Origin: RGIG7332 sp045580305
Lineage (GTDB): Bacteria > Bacillota > Clostridia > Oscillospirales > JAAYXM01
Assembly: GCA_045580305.1 (NCBI GenBank)
Contig: JAZNNQ010000001.1
Coordinates: forward strand, 124,001-188,000
Direction of reading: 5' to 3'
Length of the DNA: 64,000 nucleotides
Below the pieces are notes generated by a model that searched no databases, had not been told where the DNA came from, and saw nothing but the letters and a program-made list of their open reading frames with translations. A program made the translations under genes and the position numbers. Positions 49,065-58,158 of this stretch are shown here, piece after piece; the first letter of the stretch is position 1, and each line of letters opens with the position of its first letter.

Positions 49065-50342
49065 ATGGCAGCATTTAGTGCTATGAGTAGGGAAGAGCTT
49101 ACCGCCCTTCGTGATAGACTTTACACAGAATACGAGAGATTTAAGGCAAAAGGGTTAAAACTTGATATGTCGAGAGGTAAGCCCGGCGCTGACCAGCTCG
49201 ATATTTCAAACGAGCTTCTTACTATGGTCTCTTCAACTGAGGAAGCTAAAATCAATGGTACGGACACTCGTAACTACGGCGGTCTTGACGGTCTTCCTGA
49301 AATGAAAAAGTTGTTTGCCGATATGCTTGGTGTTGATACTGCTGAAATTATCGTAGGTGGCAACTCAAGCCTTAATATGATGTACGATACCGTTGCTCGC
49401 GCGATGATTTTCGGTATTATGGATTCAACCCCGTGGGGCAAGCTTGACGAGGTCAAATTCCTTTGTCCCGCACCTGGCTATGACCGACATTTCACCGTAT
49501 GCCAGACCTTTGGTATTAAGATGATACCCGTTGAAATGAAAGATGACGGTCCGGATATGGATGCTGTTGAAAAATTGGTTTCTGCCGATGAGTCTATCAA
49601 GGGTATATGGTGTGTCCCCAAATACTCGAATCCGGGCGGTGTTACTTACAGTGATGAGGTTGTTCGTCGTTTTGCGGACCTCAAGCCTGCTGCGAAGGAT
49701 TTTCGTATATTCTGGGATAATGCATATGTTGTACATGATTTATATGACACAACCGATCCGCTTCTCAATATTTTAGATGAGTGCAAGAAAGCGGGAAATG
49801 AGGATTTATGCTATATTTTCGCTTCCACTTCTAAAGTTACTTTCCCGGGCGCCGGAGTTGCGGTTATGGCGGGAAGTGTCGCTAATATGGATGCAACCCG
49901 TAAACTTATGACATTCCAGACCATTGGTCCGGATAAGGTTAACCAGCTTCGCCACATCCGTTTCCTCAAGGATATGGACGGCGTTCGTACCCATATGAAA
50001 AAGCATGCGGACATTATAAGACCTAAGTTTGAAATCGTTTTAAACACACTTGATAAAGAGTTATCTGCCCTTGAAATTGCACAGTGGCACAAGCCTAACG
50101 GTGGCTATTTTATCAGTCTCGATGTATATCCCGGATGTGCAAAGAGGGTACACGCGCTCTTAAAGGATGCGGGTGTTGTTATGACCGGTGCCGGCGCTAC
50201 TTTCCCATATGGCAATGATCCTATGGATCGTAATCTTCGTATTGCACCGACATTCCCGACGGTTTCCGAACTTGAAATTGCGGTTAATATGCTTTGCCTT
50301 TGCGTAAAACTTACCGCTATTGACAAAATACTTGAAAATTAG
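49065..50342 (+). CDS. Aspartate aminotransferase, PF12897-type
   Basis: The 425-residue PLP enzyme resembles the aspartate aminotransferase subgroup first known from MocR-like relatives. It has DMSRGKPGADQLDIS, PKYSNPGGVTYSDE, the PLP Lys in FASTSKVTFPGAG, and the Arg of NLRIAPTFPT that binds substrate carboxylate. It lies between asnS and purB; making aspartate or oxaloacetate fits the use of aspartate by both, but this is inference. Confidence 0.85.
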   Translation: MAAFSAMSREELTALRDRLYTEYERFKAKGLKLDMSRGKPGADQLDISNELLTMVSSTEEAKINGTDTRNYGGLDGLPEMKKLFADMLGVDTAEIIVGGNSSLNMMYDTVARAMIFGIMDSTPWGKLDEVKFLCPAPGYDRHFTVCQTFGIKMIPVEMKDDGPDMDAVEKLVSADESIKGIWCVPKYSNPGGVTYSDEVVRRFADLKPAAKDFRIFWDNAYVVHDLYDTTDPLLNILDECKKAGNEDLCYIFASTSKVTFPGAGVAVMAGSVANMDATRKLMTFQTIGPDKVNQLRHIRFLKDMDGVRTHMKKHADIIRPKFEIVLNTLDKELSALEIAQWHKPNGGYFISLDVYPGCAKRVHALLKDAGVVMTGAGATFPYGNDPMDRNLRIAPTFPTVSELEIAVNMLCLCVKLTAIDKILEN

Positions 50343-50361
50343 TTAGAAAAGGTGAGTTCTA

Positions 50362-51792
50362 ATGAACGATAAGTACCAGACACCATTAGGTTCGCGATAT
50401 GCCAGCGATGAGATGCTCTACATCTTTTCGCCTGATATGAAATTTAAAACATGGCGCAGACTTTGGATCGCGCTTGCAAAGGCTGAGCACGAGCTTGGTT
50501 TGCATGTTACCCAGGAACAAATCGACGAACTTATTTCCCAGAAAGACAACATAGATTATGATGCTGCTCGCAAGCACGAAAAAGAAGTTCGTCACGATGT
50601 TATGGCTCATGTGTTAACTTATGGAGAACAGTGTCCAAACGCGAAGCCTATCATTCACCTTGGTGCTACCAGCTGTTATGTAGGCGATAATACAGACATC
50701 ATTATTATGACCGAGGGTCTCAAGCTTGTTCGTCGCCGCTTGGTTAGTGTTATTTCTGCACTTTCCAGATTTGCTGATACTTATAAGGATATGCCTACTT
50801 TGGGATACACACATTTCCAGTCGGCACAGCTCACTACAGTTGGCAAGCGAGCAACTCTTTGGATCAATGAACTTCTTATGGATTTGGAGGAACTTGAATT
50901 CAGGATTGCCGGTATGAAGCTTCTCGGTTCTAAGGGCACAACGGGCACTCAAGCGAGCTTTATGGAATTATTCAAAGGCGACGAGGACAAGATTCGTCGT
51001 ATGGAAGATATAATTGCAAAAGAAATGGGTTTTGACGGCGTCGTTCCTGTTTCGGGTCAGACATATTCGCGAAAGATAGATTCTCAGATTCTTGCAACAC
51101 TTTCGGGAATTGCTCAAAGTGCTTCCAAGTTTGCTACAGATTTAAGACTCTTATCACATCTCAAGGAAGTGGAGGAGCCTTTTGAGGGTAAGCAGATCGG
51201 TTCATCTGCGATGCCTTATAAGAGAAATCCGATGCGTTCCGAGCGTATTTGTGCACTTGCTCGTTATGTGATGGCTGATGCAATGAATCCCACTATGACA
51301 GCGTCTGTTCAGTGGTTTGAGAGAACACTTGATGACTCTGCCAATAAGCGTATAGCAGTGCCTGAGGCCTTCCTTGCTATCGATGCAGTGCTTTTGATTT
51401 ATCTCAACATTGCTTCCGGTATGATTGTTCATCCGAAGGTTATCGAAAAACATGTTATGAGCGAGCTGCCGTTTATGGCAACAGAAAATATTATGATGAG
51501 TGCGGTTGAAAAGGGTGGAGATCGTCAGGAACTCCATGAGAGAATTCGTATTCATTCAATTGCCGCGGGTAAGCGAATCAAGGAAGAAGGTCTTGACAAT
51601 GACCTTATTACCAGAATTGCAAACGACCCGATGTTTGGTGTCAGCGAAGAGGAAGTGCTTGCAAACTTGAATCCTGCGGATTATACAGGCAGGGCTTCGA
51701 GCCAGGTAGATGACTTTATCAAGAATTGTGTTGCACCTGCTATTACCAAATATGAAGGTGAACTTGATACAAACGCTGAGCTTAATGTTTAG
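50362..51792 (+). CDS. purB: Adenylosuccinate lyase
   Basis: PurB catalyses two fumarate-releasing steps in purine synthesis. The 476 residues carry HLGATSCYVGDNTDI, the TLGYTHFQSAQLTTVGKR block, and the fumarase/lyase signature GSSAMPYKRNPMRSER. This longer form is close to the eukaryote-like PurB branch. Ribosome site AAAAGGTGAG precedes the ATG. Confidence 0.95.
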   Translation: MNDKYQTPLGSRYASDEMLYIFSPDMKFKTWRRLWIALAKAEHELGLHVTQEQIDELISQKDNIDYDAARKHEKEVRHDVMAHVLTYGEQCPNAKPIIHLGATSCYVGDNTDIIIMTEGLKLVRRRLVSVISALSRFADTYKDMPTLGYTHFQSAQLTTVGKRATLWINELLMDLEELEFRIAGMKLLGSKGTTGTQASFMELFKGDEDKIRRMEDIIAKEMGFDGVVPVSGQTYSRKIDSQILATLSGIAQSASKFATDLRLLSHLKEVEEPFEGKQIGSSAMPYKRNPMRSERICALARYVMADAMNPTMTASVQWFERTLDDSANKRIAVPEAFLAIDAVLLIYLNIASGMIVHPKVIEKHVMSELPFMATENIMMSAVEKGGDRQELHERIRIHSIAAGKRIKEEGLDNDLITRIANDPMFGVSEEEVLANLNPADYTGRASSQVDDFIKNCVAPAITKYEGELDTNAELNV

Positions 51793-51810
51793 AAAATATT
51801 TCTATAGTCA

Positions 51811-51839
51811 TTGACTAAACGGAATATATTGTATATAAT
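51811..51839 (+). promoter_or_regulatory. Promoter of secD-secF
   Basis: TTGACT, 17 bases, TATAAT. A hairpin follows in the leader. Confidence 0.85.
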
Positions 51840-51850
51840 ATATGAATGTG

Positions 51851-51878
51851 TATAGCATATACAACTAAATATGCTATA
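51851..51878 (+). repeat. Hairpin in the secD leader
   Basis: Perfect 10-bp inverted repeat TATAGCATAT / ATATGCTATA with an eight-base loop, close to the expected transcription start. It may be an operator or an mRNA 5' stem. Confidence 0.55.
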
Positions 51879-51932
51879 TTACATATACGCAAATTGTTTT
51901 AATTTGCGAATTACTTAAGGAGGCAGAAAACA

Positions 51933-53237
51933 ATGGGAAAGAGTATAGTAACTTTCGTTGCTTCGCTTGTGGTCATTGCCATTCTGGTTACAATTACACT
52001 TGTAGGCTTTAACCTTGGCGTTGTCAACATCCCGAAAGCACAGGACGGCATTCGTCTTGGTCTTGACCTTAAGGGTGGTTCTGTTATCACTTTTGAGGCT
52101 CAGATCGAAGAGGGTATGGACACCTCTAATTTAAAAGAAGATATGGAAACAGCTCAGACGGTTTTAAGAAAGCGTTTGGATGACCAGATGTACAACGAAG
52201 CTACTGTTCAGCTGGTTGGCGATAATCGCATTCGTGTTGAAATTCCGGAAATTACTAACCCGGAAGAAGCTGTTGAGCTTTTAGGTAAAACTGCGGTATT
52301 GGAATTCCGCGATGCTGACGGTGTTGTTGGTATTACCGGTAACGATATCGAGGAAGCCACAAGTGAATACGGTCAGCTTGAGCAGAATGGTCCTCAGCAG
52401 TATTTTGTAAGCTTAACACTTAAGCCCGATGCTGTTGCTAAGTTTACCGAAATGACCAAGAAGGCAGCTAATCGCAGCGCTGACGGTACCAACTTCATTG
52501 CAATTTATATGGATGATGTTATGCAGAGCAGCCCGAGTGTTGGTGCTGAGTATGCAGCTACCGGTATTAATTCTGAAAAGGTAACCATTACCGTTGGCGG
52601 TGGCGGCGAGCTTGGTGAGTCTCCGGCTGAATATGCAAAGAACCTTGCAAGTATTATCAACTCCGGTCGACTTCCGTTCGCTCTCAAGGATATTGAGCTT
52701 CGTTCCGTTGGCCCGACTCTTGGTGAGCAGGCTCTCGAGACAAGCTTACTTGCAGCACTTATCGGGCTTATTCTTGTTATGATCTTTATGATCGTTATTT
52801 ACCGTCTACCCGGTGTTGTTGCTTCAATTTCACTTATTTTCTACACAGCAATTGTTGTAATCATTCTTGCTGTTCTTAAGATCAACCTTTCACTTCCGGG
52901 TATTGCAGGTATCATACTCTCCATCGGTATGGCGGTTGATGCTAATGTAATTATCTTTGAGCGTATTAAGGAAGAGTTGAGAGCAGGTAAGACTATCAAG
53001 GCATCTATTGATGCAGGCTTTAACCGTGCTGTTACAGCGGTTATGGACTCCAATATTACTACTCTTATTGCAGCGGTAGTTCTTGGTTTCTTTGGTACCG
53101 GTAGTATCCAGGGCTTTGCTTGGACACTCGGTATCGGCGTTGTTGTTTCACTGTTTACCGCAGTTATTGTTACTCGCTTCCTGCTTAAGCAGCTTGTTGG
53201 TATGAATATCAAGTCGCTTAAGGCTTACGGCGCGTAA
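51933..53237 (+). CDS. secD: Protein translocase subunit SecD
   Basis: SecD works with SecF to pull exported proteins through the SecYEG channel using the proton gradient. The 434 residues have an N-terminal membrane helix, the D1 motif LGLDLKGGSVITFEA, a periplasmic-type P1 domain and five more helices with D5 SIGMAVDANVIIFERIKEELR. It is shorter than the E. coli protein, as usual in Firmicutes. secF follows after 18 bases. Confidence 0.96.
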   Translation: MGKSIVTFVASLVVIAILVTITLVGFNLGVVNIPKAQDGIRLGLDLKGGSVITFEAQIEEGMDTSNLKEDMETAQTVLRKRLDDQMYNEATVQLVGDNRIRVEIPEITNPEEAVELLGKTAVLEFRDADGVVGITGNDIEEATSEYGQLEQNGPQQYFVSLTLKPDAVAKFTEMTKKAANRSADGTNFIAIYMDDVMQSSPSVGAEYAATGINSEKVTITVGGGGELGESPAEYAKNLASIINSGRLPFALKDIELRSVGPTLGEQALETSLLAALIGLILVMIFMIVIYRLPGVVASISLIFYTAIVVIILAVLKINLSLPGIAGIILSIGMAVDANVIIFERIKEELRAGKTIKASIDAGFNRAVTAVMDSNITTLIAAVVLGFFGTGSIQGFAWTLGIGVVVSLFTAVIVTRFLLKQLVGMNIKSLKAYGA

Positions 53238-53255
53238 GAGGGGAGGAGAAGAATT

Positions 53256-54161
53256 ATGAAAAACTTAAATTTTGTTAATAAATTCCCGATTTTCGGTGCC
53301 GTTGCGGCAGTTTTTTGTATCGTTGGCCTTTTAGCTGTAGCACTCCTTCCGTTCGGTGTAAACTGGTTCAACCTTGACATTGACTTTGTCGGCGGTACTA
53401 CAATGCAGTACAATATGCACAAACAGCTTGACAAAGCAGAGCTTGACAAGATCGAAGCATTGGTTGAAGACACCATCGGCCAGGGCGACTCTGTATCATC
53501 TATGCAGAAATCCGGTGTAGGTGATGAAGAGGTTGTTATCAAGGCAATAACTCTTGATACCGAAACACGCGACAAAGTATTTGTTGCGCTTCAGAGTGCA
53601 TACAACTTAACAGAAACCGATATTCTTTCTGTTGACAATGTTGACCCGATTATGGGTTCTGACATTCGTGATGCAGCGATCCTTTCAGCTCTCTTAGCGG
53701 TTATTTTGATGCTTGTTTACATCGCTATCCGTTTTGACCTTAAGTCCGGTATTGCTGCGGTTATCGCACTTATCCATGACTTACTCGTAATGCTCAGCTT
53801 CTATGTTATTTTACAGATTCCGCTTAATATGAACTTCATTGCGGCAGCGCTTACCATTCTCGGTTACTCAATTAACGCTACAATCGTTATCTTTGACCGT
53901 GTCCGTGAAAATCGCAAGCTCTTACGCAAGGCAACCTTTGGCGAAATCGTTAACACAAGTATTCACCAGACCGTTACAAGAAGCTTGAATACGACCATCA
54001 CTACATTGATTACCATTATTTTGGTTATCGTATTAAGTGTTGATTCTATCCGCAACTTTGCTATTCCGATCAGTATTGGTATTGTTGCAGGTCTCTATTC
54101 TTCCGTATGTCTTTCCGGTCCTATTTGGTCCAGACTTATGGGTAACAACAAGAAAGCATAA
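53256..54161 (+). CDS. secF: Protein translocase subunit SecF
   Basis: SecF is the partner of SecD. The 301 residues have six membrane helices, LDIDFVGGTTMQYNM near the start and LGYSINATIVIFDRVREN in the fourth-fifth helix region. In Bacillus the two are fused as SecDF; here they are separate genes. GAGGGGAGGAG precedes the ATG. Confidence 0.96.
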   Translation: MKNLNFVNKFPIFGAVAAVFCIVGLLAVALLPFGVNWFNLDIDFVGGTTMQYNMHKQLDKAELDKIEALVEDTIGQGDSVSSMQKSGVGDEEVVIKAITLDTETRDKVFVALQSAYNLTETDILSVDNVDPIMGSDIRDAAILSALLAVILMLVYIAIRFDLKSGIAAVIALIHDLLVMLSFYVILQIPLNMNFIAAALTILGYSINATIVIFDRVRENRKLLRKATFGEIVNTSIHQTVTRSLNTTITTLITIILVIVLSVDSIRNFAIPISIGIVAGLYSSVCLSGPIWSRLMGNNKKA

Positions 54162-54170
54162 AAGAATTTT

Positions 54171-54207
54171 CAGGACAGCTCATTAATAAGCTGTCCTGAA
54201 CTTTTTT
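54171..54207 (+). terminator. Terminator after secF
   Basis: Perfect 10-bp stem CAGGACAGCT / AGCTGTCCTG with loop CATTAATA, then ACTTTTTT. Confidence 0.9.
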
Positions 54208-54240
54208 ATATTTTTCGACAAATATCGACAAAAATGATCT

Positions 54241-54277
54241 TAAATTATGAACAAACCCTGAATTTGTTCATAATTTA
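54241..54277. repeat. 15-bp perfect inverted repeat upstream of a small gene
   Basis: TAAATTATGAACAAA and its exact complement flank a seven-base loop. There is no T-tract after it and a terminator already lies upstream, so it may be an operator or a structured leader for the gene at 54400. Two direct TCGACAAA copies lie just before it. Confidence 0.6.
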
Positions 54278-54399
54278 GACTAATTCTCCCCTTGATATGT
54301 CGAAACTTGCGATGAATAGTTGTGGATTTTTGTAAAATAAAGTTATATAATTTTATTTACCACACTAAATAGGCACAAAGGTAATGGGGGGCGAATATT

Positions 54400-54708
54400 G
54401 TGGAGCGTGAAATTTATACTAAAGAAAAGACACTTATGATGCAAAGTGGAGAGAGCTTTAAAATAAAGTACGAAATCTTGAAAGACATAACTGATGGTCG
54501 TTATTCGTACGGAATTGCCATATCTACCTTTCATAAATGCGAAAATTTGAACGAATTTGTGGAAATTAATGATATTACAGAAAATTTTGTTGAAATGCAA
54601 GCACTATTTATGGTATTATATAAGTATGAGGTAACACCTATGACACTATATGATGTTTTGGATGTTTACCTTGCGGATCAAGACACTTTGTTAGCAACAT
54701 TAAATTAA
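54400..54708 (+). CDS. Small protein of unknown function, DUF6514-like
   Basis: The 102-residue protein is predicted to be cytoplasmic with a beta-rich first half (SYGIAIST segment) and helical second half (VEMQALFMVLYKYEVTPMTLYDVLDVYL). This pattern resembles what I recall of DUF6514, but the match is not tested. The start is GTG after a GGGGGG run 10 bases upstream. It lies 17 bases before nrdR and may share its transcript. The long inverted repeat upstream may regulate it. Confidence 0.65.
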   Translation: MEREIYTKEKTLMMQSGESFKIKYEILKDITDGRYSYGIAISTFHKCENLNEFVEINDITENFVEMQALFMVLYKYEVTPMTLYDVLDVYLADQDTLLATLN

Positions 54709-54725
54709 TTTATGAGGTGAGTAGT

Positions 54726-55187
54726 ATGAATTGCCCATTTTGCAATCACCCCGACAGTAAAGTAGTTGATTCCCGTCCCACCGATGAAGGCGGAAGCATT
54801 CGCCGTCGTCGCGAATGTCTTGCTTGTCAGCGGCGTTTTACCACATATGAAACAATAGAAAAAATGTCAATGTATGTTGTAAAGAAAGATGGCACAAGGC
54901 AGCCATTTGACAAGATGAAAATTCTCAACGGCTTAACTCGTGCTTGCGAAAAAAGACCTGTACCTCTTGCTGTACTTGAATCCGTTGCAAACGATGTTGA
55001 GCAGCTTTTACAGAATACCCTTGAGCGTGAGGTTTCCACTAATGTAATCGGTGAGCTTATTATGAAAAAGCTTAAAGAGATAGATCAGGTAGCATATATA
55101 CGCTTTGTTTCGGTTTACCGTTCATTCGATGACATTGACTCTTTTCTTAAGGAACTTGAAATTATCAAAACAGATTATCAAAAGTAA
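54726..55187 (+). CDS. nrdR: Transcriptional repressor NrdR
   Basis: NrdR senses ATP/dATP and represses ribonucleotide reductase genes. The 153 residues have the N-terminal zinc ribbon (CPFCNHPDSKVVDSRP and CLACQRRFTTYE) and the ATP-cone (VVKKDGTRQPFDKMKILNG). Standard length. ATG 54726 follows GAGGTGA; a GTG nine bases earlier lies inside that site. Its 3' end overlaps the convergent DUF4363 gene by 23 bases. Confidence 0.96.
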   Translation: MNCPFCNHPDSKVVDSRPTDEGGSIRRRRECLACQRRFTTYETIEKMSMYVVKKDGTRQPFDKMKILNGLTRACEKRPVPLAVLESVANDVEQLLQNTLEREVSTNVIGELIMKKLKEIDQVAYIRFVSVYRSFDDIDSFLKELEIIKTDYQK

Positions 55188-55545
55188 GAATATCGCCTTT
55201 ACCAATGTTCTCAACAAGCGTCGCAAGACGCTTGTTTTCGGTTATATAGCCGTTTTTATCATTTATGAGTATAAGGGAGTTGACTCGCACGATTAAATCG
55301 CTTATTTCGTTTAAATCGCGGTGCATAAGAAAAAGCGCAAGGCGGGGACGATACTTATTCCAAAGGGTAGATGTGAGTGATATGTGCCCAAGTGCAGTTT
55401 TCCAGTTCCCGCGTGTCACTTCGATTTCACACATATCAAGTGTATCGAGTAATTTTTCGCTGATATTTTTCGTATAATTAATTGAGAAGAATGACCCGGT
55501 GAGGATCAGGGTAAGAATAACAATAGCGGTTATATTCTGCTTCAT
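55165..55545 (-). CDS. DUF4363-type membrane-anchored protein
   Basis: The 126-residue protein has an N-terminal membrane helix (about 5-24) and a short helical outside domain with W..ALGHISLT and RDLNEISDLIVRVNSLI, typical of DUF4363. It lies one base after the DUF421 gene, a pairing common in Clostridia, so the two probably act together; the role is unknown. Confidence 0.78.
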   Translation of the reverse strand: MKQNITAIVILTLILTGSFFSINYTKNISEKLLDTLDMCEIEVTRGNWKTALGHISLTSTLWNKYRPRLALFLMHRDLNEISDLIVRVNSLILINDKNGYITENKRLATLVENIGKGDILTFDNLF

Positions 55546-55546
55546 C

Positions 55547-56221
55547 TTATTGCTCCTTTGGGATTATAGTCATATTTTCTTTTTCATCCATCTGCAATAA
55601 AAACACCTGGCTTGCTTTCTCATAGCCGTTTTTATTTAATATCTTTTTTAGCCAGTTTTTATCTTTCTTAAGTTTTTGTACATTGTTCCAGACAATACTC
55701 CCGTCTGAAATTATAGCAAGCGGCAGTGAATTTTCGGTACTATTTATACCCAAATCTTCCCGCGTTGGCATTTCATATTGCGGGTAGGGGATAACGGTTA
55801 ACTTTCCGCTTGTTTCCAAAATTGCATAGCGTACTTTATCAATATCCGGATACCCCTTTAATCTTAGTTCTTCAAGAAGCTCGTCCAATGTTAATCGTAA
55901 CCGCTTCATCTCCGGTTGATTTATTTTCCCGTTTGATATTAAAACACTGTTCTCGCCAAAAAGAATTTTTTTACATTTATCACTCTTAAGTGCTAATGAC
56001 GATGTAAATATTTCAAGTGACAGAAGGGTCAGAATGGGGATAATTCCGGCTAAAAGGGGTGTGCCGTTGTCCTGCATTGGAATTGCTGCAAGTTCGGAAA
56101 TAAGAATGGTTACGACCAGTTCAGAGGGGGAAAGCTCGCCAACTTGCCGTTTTCCCATAATACGAAGGGCCACTATGGTGATAAGATACAAAATTATCGT
56201 CCGAATAAAGGCAATTGTCAT
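55547..56221 (-). CDS. DUF421 (YetF-like) membrane protein
   Basis: The 224-residue protein has three N-terminal membrane helices with RIMGKRQVGELSPSELVVTILISELAA and a C-terminal soluble DUF421 part with LRLKGYPDIDKVRYAILETSGKLTVIP. YetF-type proteins are linked to spore germination or membrane stress in Bacillus, with little detail known. ATG 56221 follows TTGGAG; a TTG five codons earlier overlaps that site. It forms a unit with DUF4363. Confidence 0.85.
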   Translation of the reverse strand: MTIAFIRTIILYLITIVALRIMGKRQVGELSPSELVVTILISELAAIPMQDNGTPLLAGIIPILTLLSLEIFTSSLALKSDKCKKILFGENSVLISNGKINQPEMKRLRLTLDELLEELRLKGYPDIDKVRYAILETSGKLTVIPYPQYEMPTREDLGINSTENSLPLAIISDGSIVWNNVQKLKKDKNWLKKILNKNGYEKASQVFLLQMDEKENMTIIPKEQ

Positions 56222-56285
56222 ATAAAAAAACTCCAATCTTCCTCTTGCATTTTCTTTTATTATGTGTTAAACTATCTATTGTTAT

Positions 56286-56362
56286 CCGGGTGTAGCGCAG
56301 CTTGGTAGCGCGCTTGAATGGGGTTCAAGAGGCCGCAGGTTCGACTCCTGTCACTCGGACCA
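56286..56362 (+). tRNA. tRNA-Pro (anticodon GGG)
   Basis: Acceptor CCGGGTG pairs with CACTCGG (one G-T pair). The anticodon arm is CTTGA / TCAAG around ATGGGGT, giving GGG. A T-arm with GGTTCGACTCC and an encoded ACCA end follow. The gene stands alone and ends in a terminator. Confidence 0.96.
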
Positions 56363-56393
56363 AAAAGAGCAAGTCTTTCGACTTGCTCTTTTT
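56363..56393. terminator. Terminator after tRNA-Pro
   Basis: A 13-bp stem AAAAGAGCAAGTC / GACTTGCTCTTTT with loop TTTC, starting at the tRNA CCA end; it can also end the convergent amidase gene. Its core matches the terminator at 1547. Confidence 0.9.
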
Positions 56394-56883
56394 ATTTTCT
56401 AACACCTTCAATATGGAGAAATCTTGCATTTGCATAATTATATGTGCTAAGTCTACGCAAAAAAGCATCGTCCGAGTGAGCGGCAACAAAAATTCCGGCA
56501 GGGGTTGGATTAATCTTTGCAACCACAAGTAATGTGTGGTAAAACATCCCGTTTTCATTGGCAAGTTGCACCACATCACCGATTTCAATCCCGTTTTCAT
56601 AAGTTTCACTGGCATATGGTCCCGATCCTTTATTTGTAGTGAAAAAATTATAGAAATATGTTACGCCGGTCCATGCGGCGGCACGATTGTCCGGTGAAAT
56701 ATAATACCAACCTACATCAGGAGTATAATTCATTACTCCTGCGCCCGCATAGACGCACTGGGAGACGAAATTTGTACAGTCGCCACCAATACCGGTAAAG
56801 TTAAAATAGGCCGGATTTCGGCCGTATGCCCACCGTGCGGCGTATCTTACGGCGGCAGATCGATTATAAGGTAAATTCATCAT
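56392..56883 (-). CDS. Amidase_6-type putative cell-wall hydrolase without signal peptide
   Basis: The 163-residue protein has the YNRSAAVRYAARWAYGRNPAY start, the catalytic Cys in GGDCTNFVSQCVYAG, and a later His/Asn region, as in the amidase domain (PF12671) of spore-former proteins. No signal peptide or membrane helix is seen, so it may act in the cytoplasm, the forespore or the mother cell after lysis. ATG 56883 follows GGGAGG, which lies in a terminator stem. It follows the PTS-like gene on the same strand. Confidence 0.85.
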   Translation of the reverse strand: MMNLPYNRSAAVRYAARWAYGRNPAYFNFTGIGGDCTNFVSQCVYAGAGVMNYTPDVGWYYISPDNRAAAWTGVTYFYNFFTTNKGSGPYASETYENGIEIGDVVQLANENGMFYHTLLVVAKINPTPAGIFVAAHSDDAFLRRLSTYNYANARFLHIEGVRK

Positions 56884-56886
56884 AAG

Positions 56887-56926
56887 AAAAAACCTCCCGA
56901 TACAGTATATGTATCGAGAGGTTTTA
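56887..56926 (-). terminator. Terminator overlapping the amidase ribosome site
   Basis: Arms AAAACCTC-C-CGATAC and GTATCG-A-GAGGTTTT with a seven-base loop end the PTS-like gene on the minus strand. The amidase ribosome site GGGAGG is in one arm, so read-through RNA would hide it. Confidence 0.8.
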
Positions 56927-56929
56927 ATG

Positions 56930-58009
56930 TTACAGATCAAGCTTTAAATCATTTTCCTTTATCCAACCGATCTTACGGAGCAGAAGCCCAATAAGTGGTG
57001 TAATAATAGCGGGGAGAACAACCGATATAAGGATAAGGCCAACCCAATCATAGGTGGTTACGGCAACTTTTACGCCGCTTGCAATATCATTCATCCAACC
57101 GCTGAACACACCGATAGGACCAACAAGACCGCATGTGCCCATACCCGAGGACACTGGTGCACCGTTCATCTCCAACTTAAATATACAAGTAGCGATAGGG
57201 CCGGTAATTGCCGAAGTGAGTATAGCAGGAATCCAAATTTTGGGATTTCTTACGATATTGCCCATCTGCAGCATACTCGTACCGATTCCTTGGGAAACAA
57301 GGCCACCCCAACGGTTCTCCTTAAAACTGAGTGTTGCAAAGCCTACCATATTAGCACAACAACCGGCGAGCGCTGCGCCACCTGCAAGCCCTGTCAGACC
57401 AAGCGCCGCGCAGATTGCGGCTGAACTGATAGGCAAGGTGAGTGCTATACCAACAATAACCGAAACTAAAATACCCATTACAAACGGTTGTTGCTCGGTG
57501 GCCCACATAATTGCCTGACCTACAGCAGATGCGGCAGCGCCTATGTAAGGTGCAAAGAACATTGATAAAAGCACACCCACAATGATAGTTACCGCAGGGG
57601 TTACTATTATATCTACTTTTGTTTCTTTGCTTACAAGTTTTCCAAACTCAGCGGCAATTACAACCATAAAATAAACCGCCAGAGGGCCGCCTGCACCGCC
57701 TAAAATGTTTGCGGCGGCACCGACTGTTACCAAGGAAAACAAAACTAATGGAGGGCAAGCCATCGCGTGACCTATAGCCACCGCCATAGCGGCACCCTGA
57801 ACCTCGGGGTGATTTACCGTATCAGCAGCATATGTACCGATTTGAGTTAAGATATCTATGCCAAATTGCTGGCCGATGGTTTTTAAAATCGTACCGATCA
57901 GCAGGGAGGCAAAAAGACCCTGAGCCATTGCACCGAGCGCGTCGATAAAATATCTTTTCGAGCTGAACACAATGTCTTTTTTCTTCAAGAAGTTAAGAAA
58001 CTTTTTCAT
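56930..58009 (-). CDS. PTS IIC-like permease (PTS_EIIC_2 type)
   Basis: The 359-residue protein is an integral membrane protein with about ten helices. It has the family segments PLAVYFMVVIAAEFGKLVSKETKVDIIVTP-type region, SSAAICAALGLTGLAGGAALAGC and GMGTCGLVGPIGVFSG. This branch resembles sugar-specific enzyme IIC but stands without IIA, IIB, HPr or any sugar gene, so substrate and even PTS coupling are uncertain. Ribosome site GGAGTTGG precedes the ATG. Confidence 0.85.
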   Translation of the reverse strand: MKKFLNFLKKKDIVFSSKRYFIDALGAMAQGLFASLLIGTILKTIGQQFGIDILTQIGTYAADTVNHPEVQGAAMAVAIGHAMACPPLVLFSLVTVGAAANILGGAGGPLAVYFMVVIAAEFGKLVSKETKVDIIVTPAVTIIVGVLLSMFFAPYIGAAASAVGQAIMWATEQQPFVMGILVSVIVGIALTLPISSAAICAALGLTGLAGGAALAGCCANMVGFATLSFKENRWGGLVSQGIGTSMLQMGNIVRNPKIWIPAILTSAITGPIATCIFKLEMNGAPVSSGMGTCGLVGPIGVFSGWMNDIASGVKVAVTTYDWVGLILISVVLPAIITPLIGLLLRKIGWIKENDLKLDL

Positions 58010-58124
58010 ATTACCAACTCCTATTTATTTATTGGAATTATTTTAGCACTATATTTAAATTAAAACAATGTTAATTTGACAAAAGAAATTCAAATAAAAG
58101 ATAGCGCTTTTATGCAAAGTATGT

Positions 58125-58130
58125 TATAAT
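58125..58130 (+). promoter_or_regulatory. -10 box before the AI-2E-type gene
   Basis: TATAAT is a perfect -10, but no good -35 is found at 16-18 bases. It overlaps an apparent ATG at 58129, which therefore cannot be the start codon of a transcript from here. Confidence 0.6.
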
Positions 58131-58158
58131 GAAGAAAATCTCTTGTGGATGTGATGAT

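Noticed and set aside
56325..56615. Minus-strand frame across the tRNA-Pro gene
   Set aside because: It is antisense to a clear tRNA and to the amidase reading frame.
58129..58158. ATG 58129 as start of the AI-2E-type gene
   Set aside because: It overlaps the TATAAT -10 box, so a transcript from this promoter would not contain it.
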